Assembly: GCA_024734495.1 (NCBI GenBank)
Contig: JALMQS010000618.1
Location: 310,001 to 374,000, forward strand
Reading direction: 5' to 3'
Length of the DNA stretch: 64,000 nt
Source of the DNA: Forficula auricularia
Taxonomy: Eukaryota; Arthropoda; Insecta; Dermaptera; Forficulidae
A model generated the notes under the pieces. That model worked only from the letters and a program-made list of their open reading frames with translations. It did not search any database and was not told the DNA's origin. This document shows positions 32,050-42,719 of this stretch, in pieces; the first letter of the stretch is position 1; the number at the start of each line of letters is the position of its first letter. The translations under genes were made by a program, and so were the position numbers.

Positions 32050-33080
32050 TTATTATACTAAAATTTCAAGTTAAAAGCGCATACGCTCTTATTTATACTG
32101 ACGTAATTAAGAATTATTTTTTTTGGTAGGTATCTTCTGATAAATTTTTTATTTTTTATTGGATTTTGAAATAAAAGCGTATTTTTTAAAAATCTTTTTT
32201 TTTTTAATTTATTTGTTTCCAAAAACCAAATTCAAAATGTATATCTAATCGATTTATAAATAGGAATAATTATTTTCTGTTTGTTTATCCACAAACGAGA
32301 ATGCTATAATTTTAAACTAGAAAGAGATAGAGCAATGGGATTTTTTGTTCGTTCTTGTTTAGGAACACCCAAGATGTCGAGAAACGTTTCATTAGACTCA
32401 CGCAAATTCGTAGAGGCACGAATCCCGGCGAACCCCGTAGGGAGGCGAAGCACACTCCAAGTTGCTGGAGACTTGTTGGTGTAATTGGATGTCGGATGAT
32501 TGGAAATGGACCACGTAGAATGGACGGCTGGAGTTAATTGAAACACGATCTCTATTTTAAAATATTTTAATGAAAGTAATAATAATAATTTCAATCTTCA
32601 TTATAATCTAAGCTCATAGATATATACCTATTCGATGAGAGGAAATTATCAAGATAGTTTTAAAAATCTGGCGTGACTAACGCACTCCACGACTTTACTC
32701 GCATCTTTTATAATTAAAATAATTTGTATATACTTTTATTTAACTTGGTTTCTCGTATGTCTATCTCTTTACTTGCATGGGTAGAATCTTTAAAATTTTG
32801 CAGAAATAACTAATTTGCGATGATAATAGATTATTTTATCAATAATTAGAGAAAAATATACTTAAATTGAAAGTTTCTTTTTTCCGAGAGTAGCAAAATT
32901 TTTAATAAATTAAAGTAGACAATAAAAGAGTGTGTCTTCTGAGAGAATAATAAATTATTTAATAATTATATTTGTTTTTTATTAATTTATAAAAATAAAT
33001 AATAAATAAATACTTTTTTACTGTTTTTATGTATTTTTTACTATACTTCGAACTAAACAAAATTTAAAAAGAAACATTGT
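32050..33080. other. Intergenic, with a small less-AT island
   Basis: At 32330-32540 base composition shifts (CACGAATCCCGGCGAACCCC, GGGAGGCGAAGC) and overlapping short open frames occur on both strands. I recognise no protein or RNA. At 32880-32960 lies the CACACTC repeat related to 11585-11695. Confidence 0.4.
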
Positions 33081-33455
33081 ATACAAAGCCACGAGCCAGG
33101 CCTGTTTAGTCCCACTATGGGTTACTAGGTGTTGAAAGTCGCTTCGCTCCGGGCAACACCTAGCCCCTAGCGGAGAGCGTCTCATTCCAGACTTTTGGTG
33201 GCCCTCTTGCTAGCCAAGGAACCCTCACCCCTTGACCCACGCCCCCCCATCCCACCCACCCAGTCCCCAACCCCCCTGGAGCCCCACTTCTTCCCCTGGA
33301 CCTCCCCACCCCCTGGACTCAACCGACCTTCTTCTTATCCCCCTGGACCCAGGCTCCTCCACCCCAACGACCCTCTCTCCAACCGCCCGGGACCACTATC
33401 ACCTGAACCTACTACCCGGGGACCACACCCACTGAACCCACCCCCACCTGATCTA
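33080..33455. other. C-rich, strand-biased island
   Basis: After GGTGTTGAAAGTCGC, itself followed by a partial inverted copy GGGCAACACC, bases 33225-33450 are mostly C with little G on the plus strand (CCCCCCCATCCC, CCCCACCCCCTGGAC). CCCCTGGA-like words recur. The proline-rich frames at 33195-33482 are by-products. The minus strand has many short G runs. Confidence 0.6.
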
Positions 33456-33461
33456 CAGATT

Positions 33462-33620
33462 AAGTATACAAAATTTGGTTGAGTTTGTCCAAAGGACTAG
33501 AATTCTCATTTTTGATCCCACAGCCCCCCCTCCCTTCGTCATTTTGGGTGGTTAGTTTTTGCATTTCTAGCCTTCTGGGGGGCCCCAGTATATGTATACC
33601 AAATTTTGTTGAGTTTACCC
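33462..33620. mobile_element. Core fragment of MITE M
   Basis: GTATACAAAATTTGGTTGAG and GCATTTCTAGCCTTCTGGGG are shared with the MITE M copies. Ends are missing. Confidence 0.6.
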
Positions 33621-33624
33621 TAAA

Positions 33625-34165
33625 ATAATTTAGTCTTTTTGATTTTAAGTCAATTCTTCCATGTTTCCAGAAGAGGTTACCATTAATTATCAAAACATCA
33701 AAAATTGAATCCACTAAGGTTATTCCTCTAGTATTAGATAAGACTCGATGGCTATTTTTGATTTTAAGTCAATTCCTTTATGTCTTAAGCAATTGTTACC
33801 AATAACAATCGAAACGTCAAAAATCCAATGTAGAATTTGCATGTCTCAATTATTAGATGATAATCGATAGCTATTTTTGATTTTAAGTCGATTTCGCATT
33901 TTTTTTTTTAGAAAAATCTTTTGAAAATATTTTTAGGGACTCCTTTTCTAAAAATTATTGAAAAAAAGTTGTATCAGGCCCGTGTTATGCGTTCTAGGGT
34001 TAATATCAATCTTTTTTAGTAGAATTTCGATTTTTTTAATATTGAGAATTTTTCCCTAAATTCTTCAACTCCCATGAAATTCAATTAATCGCAAAATTCA
34101 AGATTCGTTTCTTGAATATTTTAGAAAATATTTGTAAAATTTCCAATTTTTCGAACATGAAAAAA
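33625..34165. other. Diverged direct repeats, no gene seen
   Basis: TATTTTTGATTTTAAGTC(A/G)AT occurs at about 33630, 33752 and 33871, spaced roughly 120 bases, suggesting a worn tandem repeat. Nothing coding. Confidence 0.45.
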
Positions 34166-34169
34166 TGTC

Positions 34170-34620
34170 GGTCGTGTCATTTAGACATATTCGTGAGTCA
34201 CGTCTGTATTTTTCCCCCGAATGATTTGGTTGATGATGATTCGTCAAGAAGAGAAGGCCAACGTGGTGGGGGATCTAATTAAAAATGGACGACCCTTGTT
34301 TAATCTACCTCTTCCTTTTCTTATCTCGGCCTATTGTATTTCCGTTGGGGGCGAACTTTCACAGGTCACAACATTGATACCATCGTGAGGGATTAATTGC
34401 CGGCAATTGGAATTTGGTTGGATATCGCTCGGCGAAGGAAATAGGATCCCACTTAAGAATTATGCAAAATAACATGGATCACTCGCGGATAAAATCAGAA
34501 GATGAGCTCGGTTTAACGGATTTTTCAATGGATTCTCAGTAAAACAAACAGTCAATTGTCTAAGAACCTCGTATAGTTTGTTACCCTTCTAATCCAATTA
34601 ATTAGTCAGTTCCTTTTAAG
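34170..34620. other. Unique, mixed-composition island
   Basis: Not repeated in the window and less AT-biased (GAGAAGGCCAACGTGGTGGG, GATATCGCTCGGCGAAGG). No coding frame is convincing. It is a candidate for a conserved non-coding element upstream of the Toll gene. Confidence 0.35.
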
Positions 34621-35052
34621 GCGATTTCTTTAGACATGCACTTCAAACTTTTTTTTAGTATTCTATTTTCAATTAATCTTTTTTTCAGTGCCATTTTCCC
34701 TCGGAATGTTTTTTTTCATGTCAGCTCTGAAATAATTATTTCAGTAATAGAATGCTTTTTGAGTTTTCCTAGAATCTACAAGAAACAATTCTATTGTAGG
34801 TACATAATTTTAAATTAAGGGTAGTTGGCACTTTTACTAGATAAAAAAGAATAAATATTATCTTCAGTGGATATTGATGAGGCAGTCCAAAATTCGAAAA
34901 AGTGAGATATTTTAAACTATCTTTTTAATTTTTTTACTTAGAGAAAGTGGTGTAGGTTTTAGGTGAAACATGATATTAATTAATAAAGTAAAGGGTGTGT
35001 AGTTTCACAGTGAATGAAATAAAACTCAAAGAGGTTTATACAAACCCAATAT

Positions 35053-35078
35053 ATTTCGGATTATTAGCCCATCATCAG
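35053..35078 (-). ncRNA. Hammerhead-like motif, CTGATGA box
   Basis: CTGATGA, extra T, GGG hairpin closed by TCC, GAAATATATTGGG. It is nearly identical to the inverted partner, with one change in helix II. Confidence 0.6.
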
Positions 35079-35107
35079 GAGTTTACAAGTTGTACATTTG
35101 TAAACTC

Positions 35108-35133
35108 CTGATGATGGACTAATAATCCGAAAT
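35108..35133 (+). ncRNA. Hammerhead-like motif, CTGATGA box, good helix I
   Basis: CTGATGA, extra T, GGA-CTAATAA-TCC hairpin, GAAATATATT. With helix III A-U closed by an AT loop, cleavage after ATT leaves GGGTTTGTA, which pairs with upstream TTGTAAACTC over nine positions with G-U allowed. Confidence 0.65.
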
Positions 35134-35230
35134 ATATTGGGTTTGTATAAACCTCTTTGAGTTTTATTTCATTCACTGTGAAACTACACACCCTTTACTT
35201 TATTAATTATCTTTTTATTCATAATCCGAC

Positions 35231-35260
35231 GTTTAGGAGGATTATTTCTTCCTTATTCAG
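35231..35260 (-). ncRNA. Hammerhead-like motif, worn
   Basis: CTGAATA and CTAAAC replace CTGAAGA and CGAAAC; the GGA/TCC hairpin region and GTCGG remain. Probably inactive. It belongs to the CTGAAGAAGGAGG family of 39877 and 47089. Confidence 0.4.
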
Positions 35261-35364
35261 GGTTTTGATATGTCAGTGAAGGAAACCTATGTGACAATTC
35301 AAAAAAGAAAGATAATTTAAAGTATTTTTTTATTAATTAATAGAGATTGTGGTATTGGTGCAAG

Positions 35365-35650
35365 GTGAAACATATTTAATAAAGTTAAAAGTAAATAAAT
35401 ATTTTATGAGATATTAATTACTATGAGTTAGGTTTTCTAGATCACTTGTTTCAAGTTAAAAATTAAAAAATAAAAGACGTAATTTTTTTCCCAATATATA
35501 CTGGTATATAAGTAATTCGGGCTATCAACCCGTCTTTAGGAATTACAGAAAATAACTAATTTTTTAATTTTTAACCTAAAACATGTGACCTAGATAAGTT
35601 AACTCATAGTAAATTAATATCTCATAAAATATTTATTTACTTTTATCTTT
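35365..35650. repeat. Diverged copy of the 3614-3846 inverted repeat
   Basis: TAATTACTATGAGTTAGG and GATCACTTGTTTCA on the left recur reversed (ACATGTGACCTAG, AACTCATAGTAAATTAATAT). The core at 35514-35539 keeps GGGTTGATAGCCCGAA but has lost CTGAAGA. Confidence 0.65.
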
Positions 35651-35672
35651 ATTTTTTTATTCATAAACCGAC

Positions 35673-35702
35673 ATTTCGGAGGCTTATTCGCTTCTTCTTC
35701 AG
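35673..35702 (-). ncRNA. Hammerhead-like motif, GAAAU-GUC variant
   Basis: CTGAAGA, then a hairpin ending CCTCC, GAAATGTCGG. Helix III would be A-U with U-G, a wobble intermediate between the A-C/G-U and A-U/A-U forms. Flanked by AAAACC and GGTTT for helix I. Confidence 0.5.
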
Positions 35703-35831
35703 GGTTTTGATAGGTCAGTGAAGGCAATTCAATGTGAATTCCAATGTGTTTTAAAATATTTTTTTTATTGTAGGATAAGCTTTAGGCTGGTGACTTTATT
35801 ATTTAGGTATTGAAGTGTAATAAGATTCTTC

Positions 35832-36055
35832 GATGAGATTGATTCATTTGGATTGGAGGAATAATGGAATTGGAATAATTATCGGAAAAGAGGTTTTTTT
35901 ATTTAATTAGTTTTTTCCTCTTATTAAAAACAAGGACTAAAAGATGATCAAGGACATTCGATGGTGGAGAAGTAATCTCCGGAGTCGAAGCTCAAAAACA
36001 ATGTATACATAAATTCATGTAAAATAAATGGTTTAATAAAATTTATATAAAAAAA
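35832..36055 (+). mobile_element. Solo retroposed copy of the tandem-array unit
   Basis: About 224 bases match the core of the array at 6667-8518 (GGAATAATGGAATT, AATTATCGGAAAAGAGGTTT, GGTGGAGAAGTAATCTCCGG, GGTTTAATAAAATTTATA) and end in an A tract. AAGATTCTTC flanks it on both sides (35822-35831 and 36056-36065). A-tail plus target duplication means insertion by target-primed reverse transcription. Confidence 0.88.
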
Positions 36056-36059
36056 AAGA

Positions 36060-36440
36060 TTCTTCTTTTATCTTTTTTTTATGTCTTCTCCATTGCTGTT
36101 TAAAGCAACCAAATTTTGTTTTTCAGATCTATTAATTTGACGTGTTTCAGTCAGGATAAAAAAATGCATAGGTAATTAGTAAAAGTATTTTAGCAAACTT
36201 AGTATTTTCAAAATACTAACATACCAAAAGAATGTAACTAAATTCAAGATTGAAAATGAAAATTAAAACAGTATTTCAGATATAAGGTGAAAATACTTAT
36301 TTTGTATCATGTATTTGTATTTCAAATACTTGTATCTAAAATAAGTCACATCTCTGATCAGGGGATCTGAGCCCCATACCTCACCACAATAAGTCTTTGT
36401 CATATATGTACAGTTATCTATTTAAATCAATCAATTCAAA
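36060..36440. other. Intergenic, no gene seen
   Basis: AT-rich DNA with nothing supported. Confidence 0.45.
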
Positions 36441-36461
36441 AAAATAAATGTTTAATCTCAC

Positions 36462-36549
36462 CCGGATGGATGCTGGAATCTCTGCTGCATCAGTGCATGG
36501 TCACATGGTCTCCAGTACGCACCCTGCCTCACCTGTGTCCGCGAGTCAA
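36462..36549 (-). CDS. Candidate internal exon of an unidentified spliced gene
   Basis: On the minus strand a pyrimidine tract CCTTTTCTTTTCAG (acceptor, AG at 36551-36550) precedes 88 bases ending CATCCGG, followed by the donor GTGAGA (36461-36456). A CTAAT branch-like site lies a little upstream. One frame is open throughout, including RQGAYWRPCDHALMQQRF; the other two have stops. The exon is much less AT-rich than its surroundings. Acceptor, open frame and strong donor together suggest a real coding exon of a gene with very long introns. I do not recognise the peptide. A non-coding exon or chance remains possible. Confidence 0.5.
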
Positions 36550-36679
36550 CTGAAAAGAAAAGGATTTTTTTATATTAGAATAAATCCCCGTTAATTTTTT
36601 TCTTATCATTATCGACTGGCCAGAATGAAAAAATTAAAAATAAAAGTTCACTTTTCACTTTCTATCAATTTTAGATAGA

Positions 36680-37160
36680 TTTTGAAAAATATACCTATTG
36701 CGCTCACTCTCATGGTGCGATTTCCAGAAAATTTCATCATAAATTTTCCGATCATGGTCCCTAGACGCCAAAACCACCCTCCATTCAAAAGTTTATATAT
36801 ACATGGTTATGTGGGGGGTATGTATCGCAATTTTGTGGGTACGCTGCAGGCCGCAACTTCAAAATTTGGCACAATATTTAGTCTTGATGTAAACAAGAAG
36901 TGATTAGTTTTTGGTGACTTCAGCCCCAAGGGAGTGGAAATGGTGGGGGGGTTGAAATCTTAAAAAATTCATAACAACGTTAATATGAATGATACCAGTT
37001 TACTTGCAAATGGCTAATATTCTACTAATTAACCCCTACAACTTGTGTGTGAAAAGTTTTTGATAGGAGCAGTCTAAAGGGGGTAGAGCCCCTTCGAAAT
37101 CTACTCTTCTTACGGCCTGCTGCAGGGATTTTTTTTATTATAGGATTCTCTTACTATAGC
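36680..37160. other. Unidentified, probably repeat-derived
   Basis: GCAGTCTAAAGGGGGTAGA and CCCCTTCGAAATCTAC (37069-37102) recur at 56176-56213, so part of this is a dispersed repeat. The 73-residue frame at 36682-36903 is not recognised. Confidence 0.4.
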
Positions 37161-37214
37161 TAATTCCTTTTTTGCTTTTGTTTTTTTTAGTTTGAAAATT
37201 TTATAATTTTAATT

Positions 37215-37605
37215 TTTTAAGAACGGCTCACCCCCCCCCCCTTCCCCTTAATTTTTGGTTTGATTTCAAACAAAATCTAATCAGCTCTTAATCTCAATAT
37301 AAAAAATCTTTGTATGAAATTTTCTTTTAATATACATACTAGATTTTGAGCTAGTAGAACGTATACAATATTTGAGACATTTTGACAAAATAATTTTTAT
37401 CTCGTAATACCTATATAATTTTTTCGATGTTCACTGTTTAGGTATTTTTTGTAGACCAAAACGCCATGGGTTTGTTCATTTTTTTTTTTATAAAAATATT
37501 TGATAGAACCGTTTTTGAGATATTTTGAAATATCGAAGAAAAAAAGGCTTTTTCATGCACGATTACATTACCTGGGCTATACCCTGTATGGTAAAGTAAA
37601 ATTAG
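37215..37605 (-). mobile_element. MITE-C, partial copy
   Basis: Matches copy A in reverse: CTAGATTTTGAGCTAG, TTTTTTCGATGTTCACT, and the end CATACCCTGTATGGTAAAGT-like terminus at 37575-37602. The opposite end is lost near a C run (37230-37240). Confidence 0.65.
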
Positions 37606-38359
37606 CTATCTGTTCACGGACTGTTGACTTATTCAACTCACTTATTAGTGATACACAGATATGCTGATTTAAACATTATGCATTGGCTTAATTTTTATAT
37701 ATAAGATAAAAATTCGAAAGTTCAATTATGAGGTCATTTTTCAAAAATTTATTTTCTCAAGCCTTGGATAGCTAATTTTATATTCTTCTTTTGAACTTAT
37801 TTATTCAAGAAGTCACCCATAGATGCTAATAATGAATCTAGTAAATATTTATTAATATTTTTCATTTGATGAAATAAATTGCCTCCATAGTCTGCATAAA
37901 ATTATATCCGAAACGTTTAATCTTCATGATAAATAAGAGATAATTATCTTAGTTGAAACAAAACGCGACTTGAGAAAGAAAGAAAACGAGGAATATCAAA
38001 TGACTTATAAATATTTAGTACTTAACTGTTTGAGTTGATTCGTATTACAAATGCGTTTTGTCAACTTCAGTAGTTTTGCACAATTTTTTTATTATATGCG
38101 TATAAATATAAAGGTATTCCTATCTGTTAGTTTATCTAAAATGGAATTATATTTAATCTAAGAGTTTCTCGACTTTCACAGTAATATATTCTCTTTAGGT
38201 AGTGGAGTTCAATGAATGAATAAGGATATTATTTTAATATTTAAACATGGGAAAGAGCTAGAGAGTAAATGGCGCAAACTTTTTATAAGCTGTGAATGTT
38301 TTGAAAAATTCGATTCGAATAACACTGCAAACAAAAATAACTAAAATGTAGCTTGAAAA

Positions 38360-38452
38360 GTTTTTTGTTTTTCTGAGAGTAGCAGCGTTGTTGAATCTTA
38401 AAGAGAAACGAAGAGGTTGTCCTCTGCTTGATGCAAATAAACATACACATAT
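38360..38452 (+). repeat. Dispersed repeat R copy
   Basis: TTTTTCTGAGAGTAGCAGCG followed by AGAGAAACGAAGAGGTTGTC and TGCTTGATGCAAATAAACA, nearly the same as 19185-19275. The overlapping minus-strand frames (38258-38516) are not genes. Confidence 0.7.
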
Positions 38453-38599
38453 CAAAAATTTCAATAAATCCATTTAAAAATAAAGTACATTTAATTTTTA
38501 TTTTAATTAAAGACATTTTTTCATAACTTTTTTTTATTTTAAATTCAGATTTATATTTTCCATAGGATATGAATTCAAATAAAATTACAAAATTTAAAT

Positions 38600-38634
38600 A
38601 AATGATGATGATGATGATTATTATTATTATTTTG
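38600..38634. repeat. (GAT)n(TTA)n microsatellite
   Basis: Five GAT units followed by five TTA units. Confidence 0.9.
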
Positions 38635-38639
38635 ATAAA

Positions 38640-39480
38640 ATAAAAATTAGTTAATTTAGAAGAATAGGATTTTCAGTGACCCTTAACCATTTCCATTACC
38701 AATTGACATGGACACGCAGTCCATGCATGCAAGCGGGTCTTCCTTAAAAGACAGGAAGGAAGGATGTGGAAAGCTGAGCAATGGATGTTGATGGGTGATT
38801 TAGATTAGTATAAGTCTGTAAGTAAAACTAGATCTTGTGTTTTCTCGGATCGTGTAGAATGTCTCTCTTTATTTAGGGAACCATCCGCCCATCATTTATT
38901 CTTACCCGACCACCGAGGGACATCGCAGTCTCACTTCTTGATTATCCAAATGATAGCCAAGTAGGCTTGAAAAAGGTTTTCGCTGTTTAGAAATTAGGAA
39001 TGAATATAAAAGAAAGGTGTGTGGTTTGTCTAACAATGTTTAGTAATAAATGTGTCTAATGGGTATAGAGAAAGTACCACTCTAATACCTACTAGAGAAG
39101 GGATTTCTTCTTTTCTTTCTTTCTTTTTGGTGTGCATCAGTGTGTCTATCTGTCTATTCATGTATTTTATATTCAGGTTCCACAAACATATATTTATCTA
39201 TTTTTTAATTTTTTAAGAATATATATCTGCGCCTTAGCCAACAATATGTGTATAATTATAAGAGGGGTTTAGGACTTTAATTCTTAATTACAGATTTTTC
39301 CGATTTACTTAAGTATAGGTTGCAATGACAATTGAACAATTGTTAACATATAAAAATTTATATTTTAAGAGATATAATTGTCAAAATGTCTATTACTAGT
39401 TAGTGATTTACCAAATTTTTTATACGCTCCAGCTCAAAAATCAATGAACGCATCAAAACGAAATTTTATCTTCATTATAA
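38640..39480. other. Intergenic, partly mixed composition
   Basis: 38690-38960 is less AT-rich (ACACGCAGTCCATGCATGCA, CCCGACCACCGAGGGACATC) and not repeated here; a regulatory element is possible. The rest is AT-rich. Confidence 0.4.
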
Positions 39481-39483
39481 AGC

Positions 39484-39780
39484 TAGGCTGTCCAACTGTC
39501 GCTCGACATAAAATTATAAACTTCTTTATAACATAGAGATTTTTATGTAGCTATTGAAAAATATATCTGATTAAATTTCACCTGATATTTTTTTATTATT
39601 ATTTTTTTTTTAATAAAAACAAATTGGAAAATCTTCCTAAAAGTTTTTCTAAAAATAATAGGCAGATTTTTAATTTTTAATGTGAAAAAATATATCTAGA
39701 TTTCTGAAAAAATAATCACAATTTTGGCATTTTACCTGCAAATTTTCTGATTAAACTCTGTAGTACTATACTAAATTCTG
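39484..39780 (-). mobile_element. hAT-A fragment
   Basis: TAGGCTGTCCAACTGTCGCT and GACATAAAATTATAAACTTC match the reversed right terminus of hAT-A; similarity runs to TTTCTGATTAAACTCTG. The rest is missing, cut by the following PLE-like unit. Confidence 0.7.
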
Positions 39781-39782
39781 TT

Positions 39783-40015
39783 GAGAATGAAATACTGTAT
39801 AATATTGTTACTACCACTAAGAGAGGATACAGAGGGGAATGTCACATTGTATTTCCTTCACTGGCCTTTCAAAACCCTGAAGAAGGAGGAAATAAATCTC
39901 CGAAACGTCGGCTTTGAATAAAAAAGATAGTTATAATTATTTCTCTTTTTCGAACCTTGGACTGCCTCATCAAAATCCATTCAATTCACTTATCAGTCCG
40001 TCTCCAAAAACTACT
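39783..40015 (+). mobile_element. Penelope-type, hammerhead-bearing short element
   Basis: GTTGAGAATGAAATACTGTA ... CACTGGCCTTTCAAAACC, the core at 39877-39906, then TTTGAATAAAAAAGATAG and GGACTGCCTCATCAAAATCC ... CAGTCCGTCTCCAAAAA. The same order appears at 46915-47135 with 47890-47985, and at 48985-49180. No reverse transcriptase is present. Confidence 0.65.
39877..39906 (+). ncRNA. Hammerhead-ribozyme-like motif, strong
   Basis: CTGAAGA, extra A, GGAG-GAAATAAAT-CTCC hairpin, GAAACGTC, then GGCTTTGAA. The 3' strand pairs with upstream TTCAAAACC at 8 of 9 positions for helix I. All conserved core bases are present. Confidence 0.72.
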
Positions 40016-40274
40016 TCAATCATATTAATCAATTAATTAATCAAAATCATTAAGAAGTGTAGTAATAATAATAAGTATATAAAAATAAATGCTAAAAATG
40101 TAAGGAGAGTTTATCTTCAGCCAATACAAACTATAAAGTGTGTAATAAATACATAGTATCCCCAGATATATTTTTTTCGTAAATTCTTAAAAAAAAAATA
40201 AAAAAAATGCTAAATTTTAAAACTTGAAATAAGATTAATGAAGATAGAGCAATAAATTATAAATCAATGATTGT

Positions 40275-40281
40275 AAAAAAA
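40275..40281 (-). terminator. Pol III terminator of the tRNA gene
   Basis: Seven T on the minus strand, four bases past the tRNA 3' end, the usual stop signal for RNA polymerase III. Confidence 0.8.
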
Positions 40282-40284
40282 TAA

Positions 40285-40357
40285 CGACCGTGACAGGACT
40301 CGAACCTGCAATCTTCGGATTCGAAGTCCGACGCCTTATCCATTAGGCCACACGGTC
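40285..40357 (-). tRNA. tRNA-Arg, anticodon TCG
   Basis: The minus strand folds as a full cloverleaf of 73 bases. Acceptor GACCGTG pairs with CACGGTC, discriminator G. D arm is GCCT...GGC, anticodon stem TCGGA/TCCGA with loop CTTCGAA (anticodon TCG, reads CGA), and T arm GCAGG/CCTGT with loop TTCGAGT. The A box (TGGCCTAATGGA) and B box (GGTTCGAGTCC) are intact, and a T7 terminator follows. CCA is not encoded, as in eukaryotes. It appears functional and is intronless. Confidence 0.97.
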
Positions 40358-40359
40358 AT

Positions 40360-42200
40360 ATAATAGTTGGGTGTTGAAATAAAATCACTTCCCTTAAGTT
40401 AAAAAAAAACAATTTTGAACGGTCATATACACCATCTGAATAATTGCTTAAAAAATAAATAAATAAATAATTTTTTTCCATACAAGGGACCCATTAAATG
40501 CATGCCCTTTTTGTTTAAACTTGTTCATCCCCCTATTGGATATAAAATATGTATAATAAAAATTGTTAAAAATTTGCACAATAAATTTATGAATTTATAT
40601 TCATTATATGCTCCAGGTGACTAGGTGATGAAATTCTTTAAGAAAAATAAATTCTCACTTACTTTTCACTCTATAAATAATATTGTTCTATACATATGTA
40701 TATAGTTTTTATAACATAATTTTTCTACATGTTTTATATTCGCCATTTCACATATCTTTTATACAAATTCAATCTTTTTGAGATTGTGCTTATTTTAATC
40801 TATAAAATAATAAATCTCTCTTTGCATTTCACGCTATTCTCTGTTGAAAACGAATGCATTTTATCTATGGATTAATCTAAAAATTCATTTTTTATTTATG
40901 TAAGGTAAATAGGATTTTTTATTTTATTTTTTTATTTAATTAAATAAATAAATATATACCTATATATCTAGTTAAGTTGAATTGCACGCTATGTGAAAGA
41001 TGCACGAACGTTCTTCTGAAAGAGTCGCCATTTTCTAATTAAGCAGAGAGACAAAAAAAGGAGGGGTCAAACACCCTTAGTTTGAAATCACCAAATGATT
41101 CATACAATTAACGTACAGATCAAAATGTACTAAATGTAATTAAATATCAATTTACTCAATGAACAAGCGATCCCTTTGAATTTCTATTTAGCTAATTGAA
41201 ACAAAACAAAAAATATTAGAGAGGGAAGGAAATATGGTCCTCTAATCAGTTTCGCCTGCCGAGAGGGTGTATTGTATTGAACTCACTAAAAAATGTTCAA
41301 TATTTGTATTTTTTATTTATTCATCTTTAGAAATGTCATAAATTTTAAGTCTGTCTGTCTATTTAGGTATCCGCCTGTATTCCGAACCACGATAGCTCAA
41401 GATCTGACTATAGAAAGCGCGTTAAACAGCTTGAACTATGAATAAAGTAAAAATTATTCGAAGGATTGTAAAGGTAAAATTAATTGATGGTGTTCTTAAA
41501 TCTATCAATAATTTGAAATGCAAATTCCTAATGAATTTAAAAATAATAAGATAAAATAAACAGGGAACATTATTCCCTCGCTCATTTTACTCAAGAATGT
41601 ATTTGAAGTGTAAATATTTTGATAAAATTTTCTTCATTTATTATCTTAAATAATTATGCAAAATATTGCATCTTAAGTTTAATAAATGGCTTGTGGTAAA
41701 ATAGCAGTTACTTGCACTAAATATTCTTTGCTTACTATAAAATGGGAAAAGTTCAAAAAGTTTAGCCATTGAAAAAGATATTTTTTTTTAATTTATGTAT
41801 TTTCATAGATTTGTAAAAATTGTGACGGGACATAATTATATAAAAACAATATTTACGAACATAAATATTCATTAAGAACAAAAAATTCCGGATGTACATA
41901 CCATGCTAGCTAACCATTCAACTAACATGAGACACAATTTTGATTTTTCTAATCCCAAAATTTTAGATAAACTGCCAAATTTAAGATGAAATGATCAAAA
42001 TTTTAAATAACAAAAATTTCATTAACGTAAGGCCAGATGTGGATTGTTTTTTTGTTTTTGTTTTTTTTTAATACTTATTTACCCACCTATAAAAAATTTT
42101 TAGAAAAAAATAATTTTTTGGAAATATTTGTTTTGTTTATATTTTCAAGGTAATTCTACTCCAAGACAACAATGGAGCGTTGCCTATTTTGAAAATATTT
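40360..42200. other. AT-rich intergenic DNA
   Basis: No gene, RNA or clear repeat boundary was found in this stretch. Confidence 0.5.
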
Positions 42201-42705
42201 ATTTGTTTATAGTTGCTTTATTTCTATTTTTTAAACTATGTAACTCTTTTTAAAATTTCTAAAATTCCAATGGTAAATGAAGAAACCTTTGGATTTTAAC
42301 GGATAGAAGGTTTGAAGTCCCTGCTCAGTATATCTTCCAGTTCAAGCAGATTAAAGACAAGTACAGACGAGTTTGAGGAACAATTAAAATAGAAATAATT
42401 CAAAAAAGAATAAATAAATATGATTCGAGAATATTTGGAATAATCCATTTCTAAGAACTCTCAATATGTAAGCTCATAAATAACTAAGAGTGCTATAGAC
42501 AAGTCATAGCTTGCTTATAGAAATAGAATTAGGAGAAATTTACGTATATTTTTAAAAAATCTAGTGTTAAATTTGAAAAATAACAAAAATGATGGCATAT
42601 TCGACGAAATATGCAAAAAAAAAGCGAAGATTAAAATAAAATTTCAAAAAACTAAGGGTACTTTTGTGGACAGCTTCCCCTGATTGAAAAGTCACAAACC
42701 GCCAC
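42200..42705 (-). mobile_element. hAT-B fragment
   Basis: Reverse match to 29174-29976: GATAGAAGGTTTGAAGTCC, AGTGCTATAGACAAGTCATA, and the terminus whose reverse is CAGTGGCGGTTTGTGACTTT (42705-42686). The other end is missing. Confidence 0.75.
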
Positions 42706-42719
42706 TGATATATATTCAT

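Larger units (their letters stand above)
34984..35206. repeat. Near-perfect inverted repeat with divergent hammerhead-like pair
   Basis: AAAGGGTGTGTAGTTTCACA, AAAACTCAAAGAGGTTTATA and CAAACCCAATATATTTCGGA recur reversed, without visible change over most of ~100 bases per arm. Motifs lie at 35053-35078 (-) and 35108-35133 (+). Confidence 0.92.

Noticed and set aside
31611..32074. Overlapping open frames of 135, 116 and 90 codons
   Set aside because: They are produced by the 20-base minisatellite inside MITE-D; the peptides are simple repeats in several frames on both strands.
33195..33482. Proline-rich open frames of 95 and 67 codons
   Set aside because: The C-rich composition removes stop codons in more than one frame; there is no start context or recognisable family.
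34636..34818. 60-codon open frame rich in phenylalanine and isoleucine
   Set aside because: Composition explains it; no other support.
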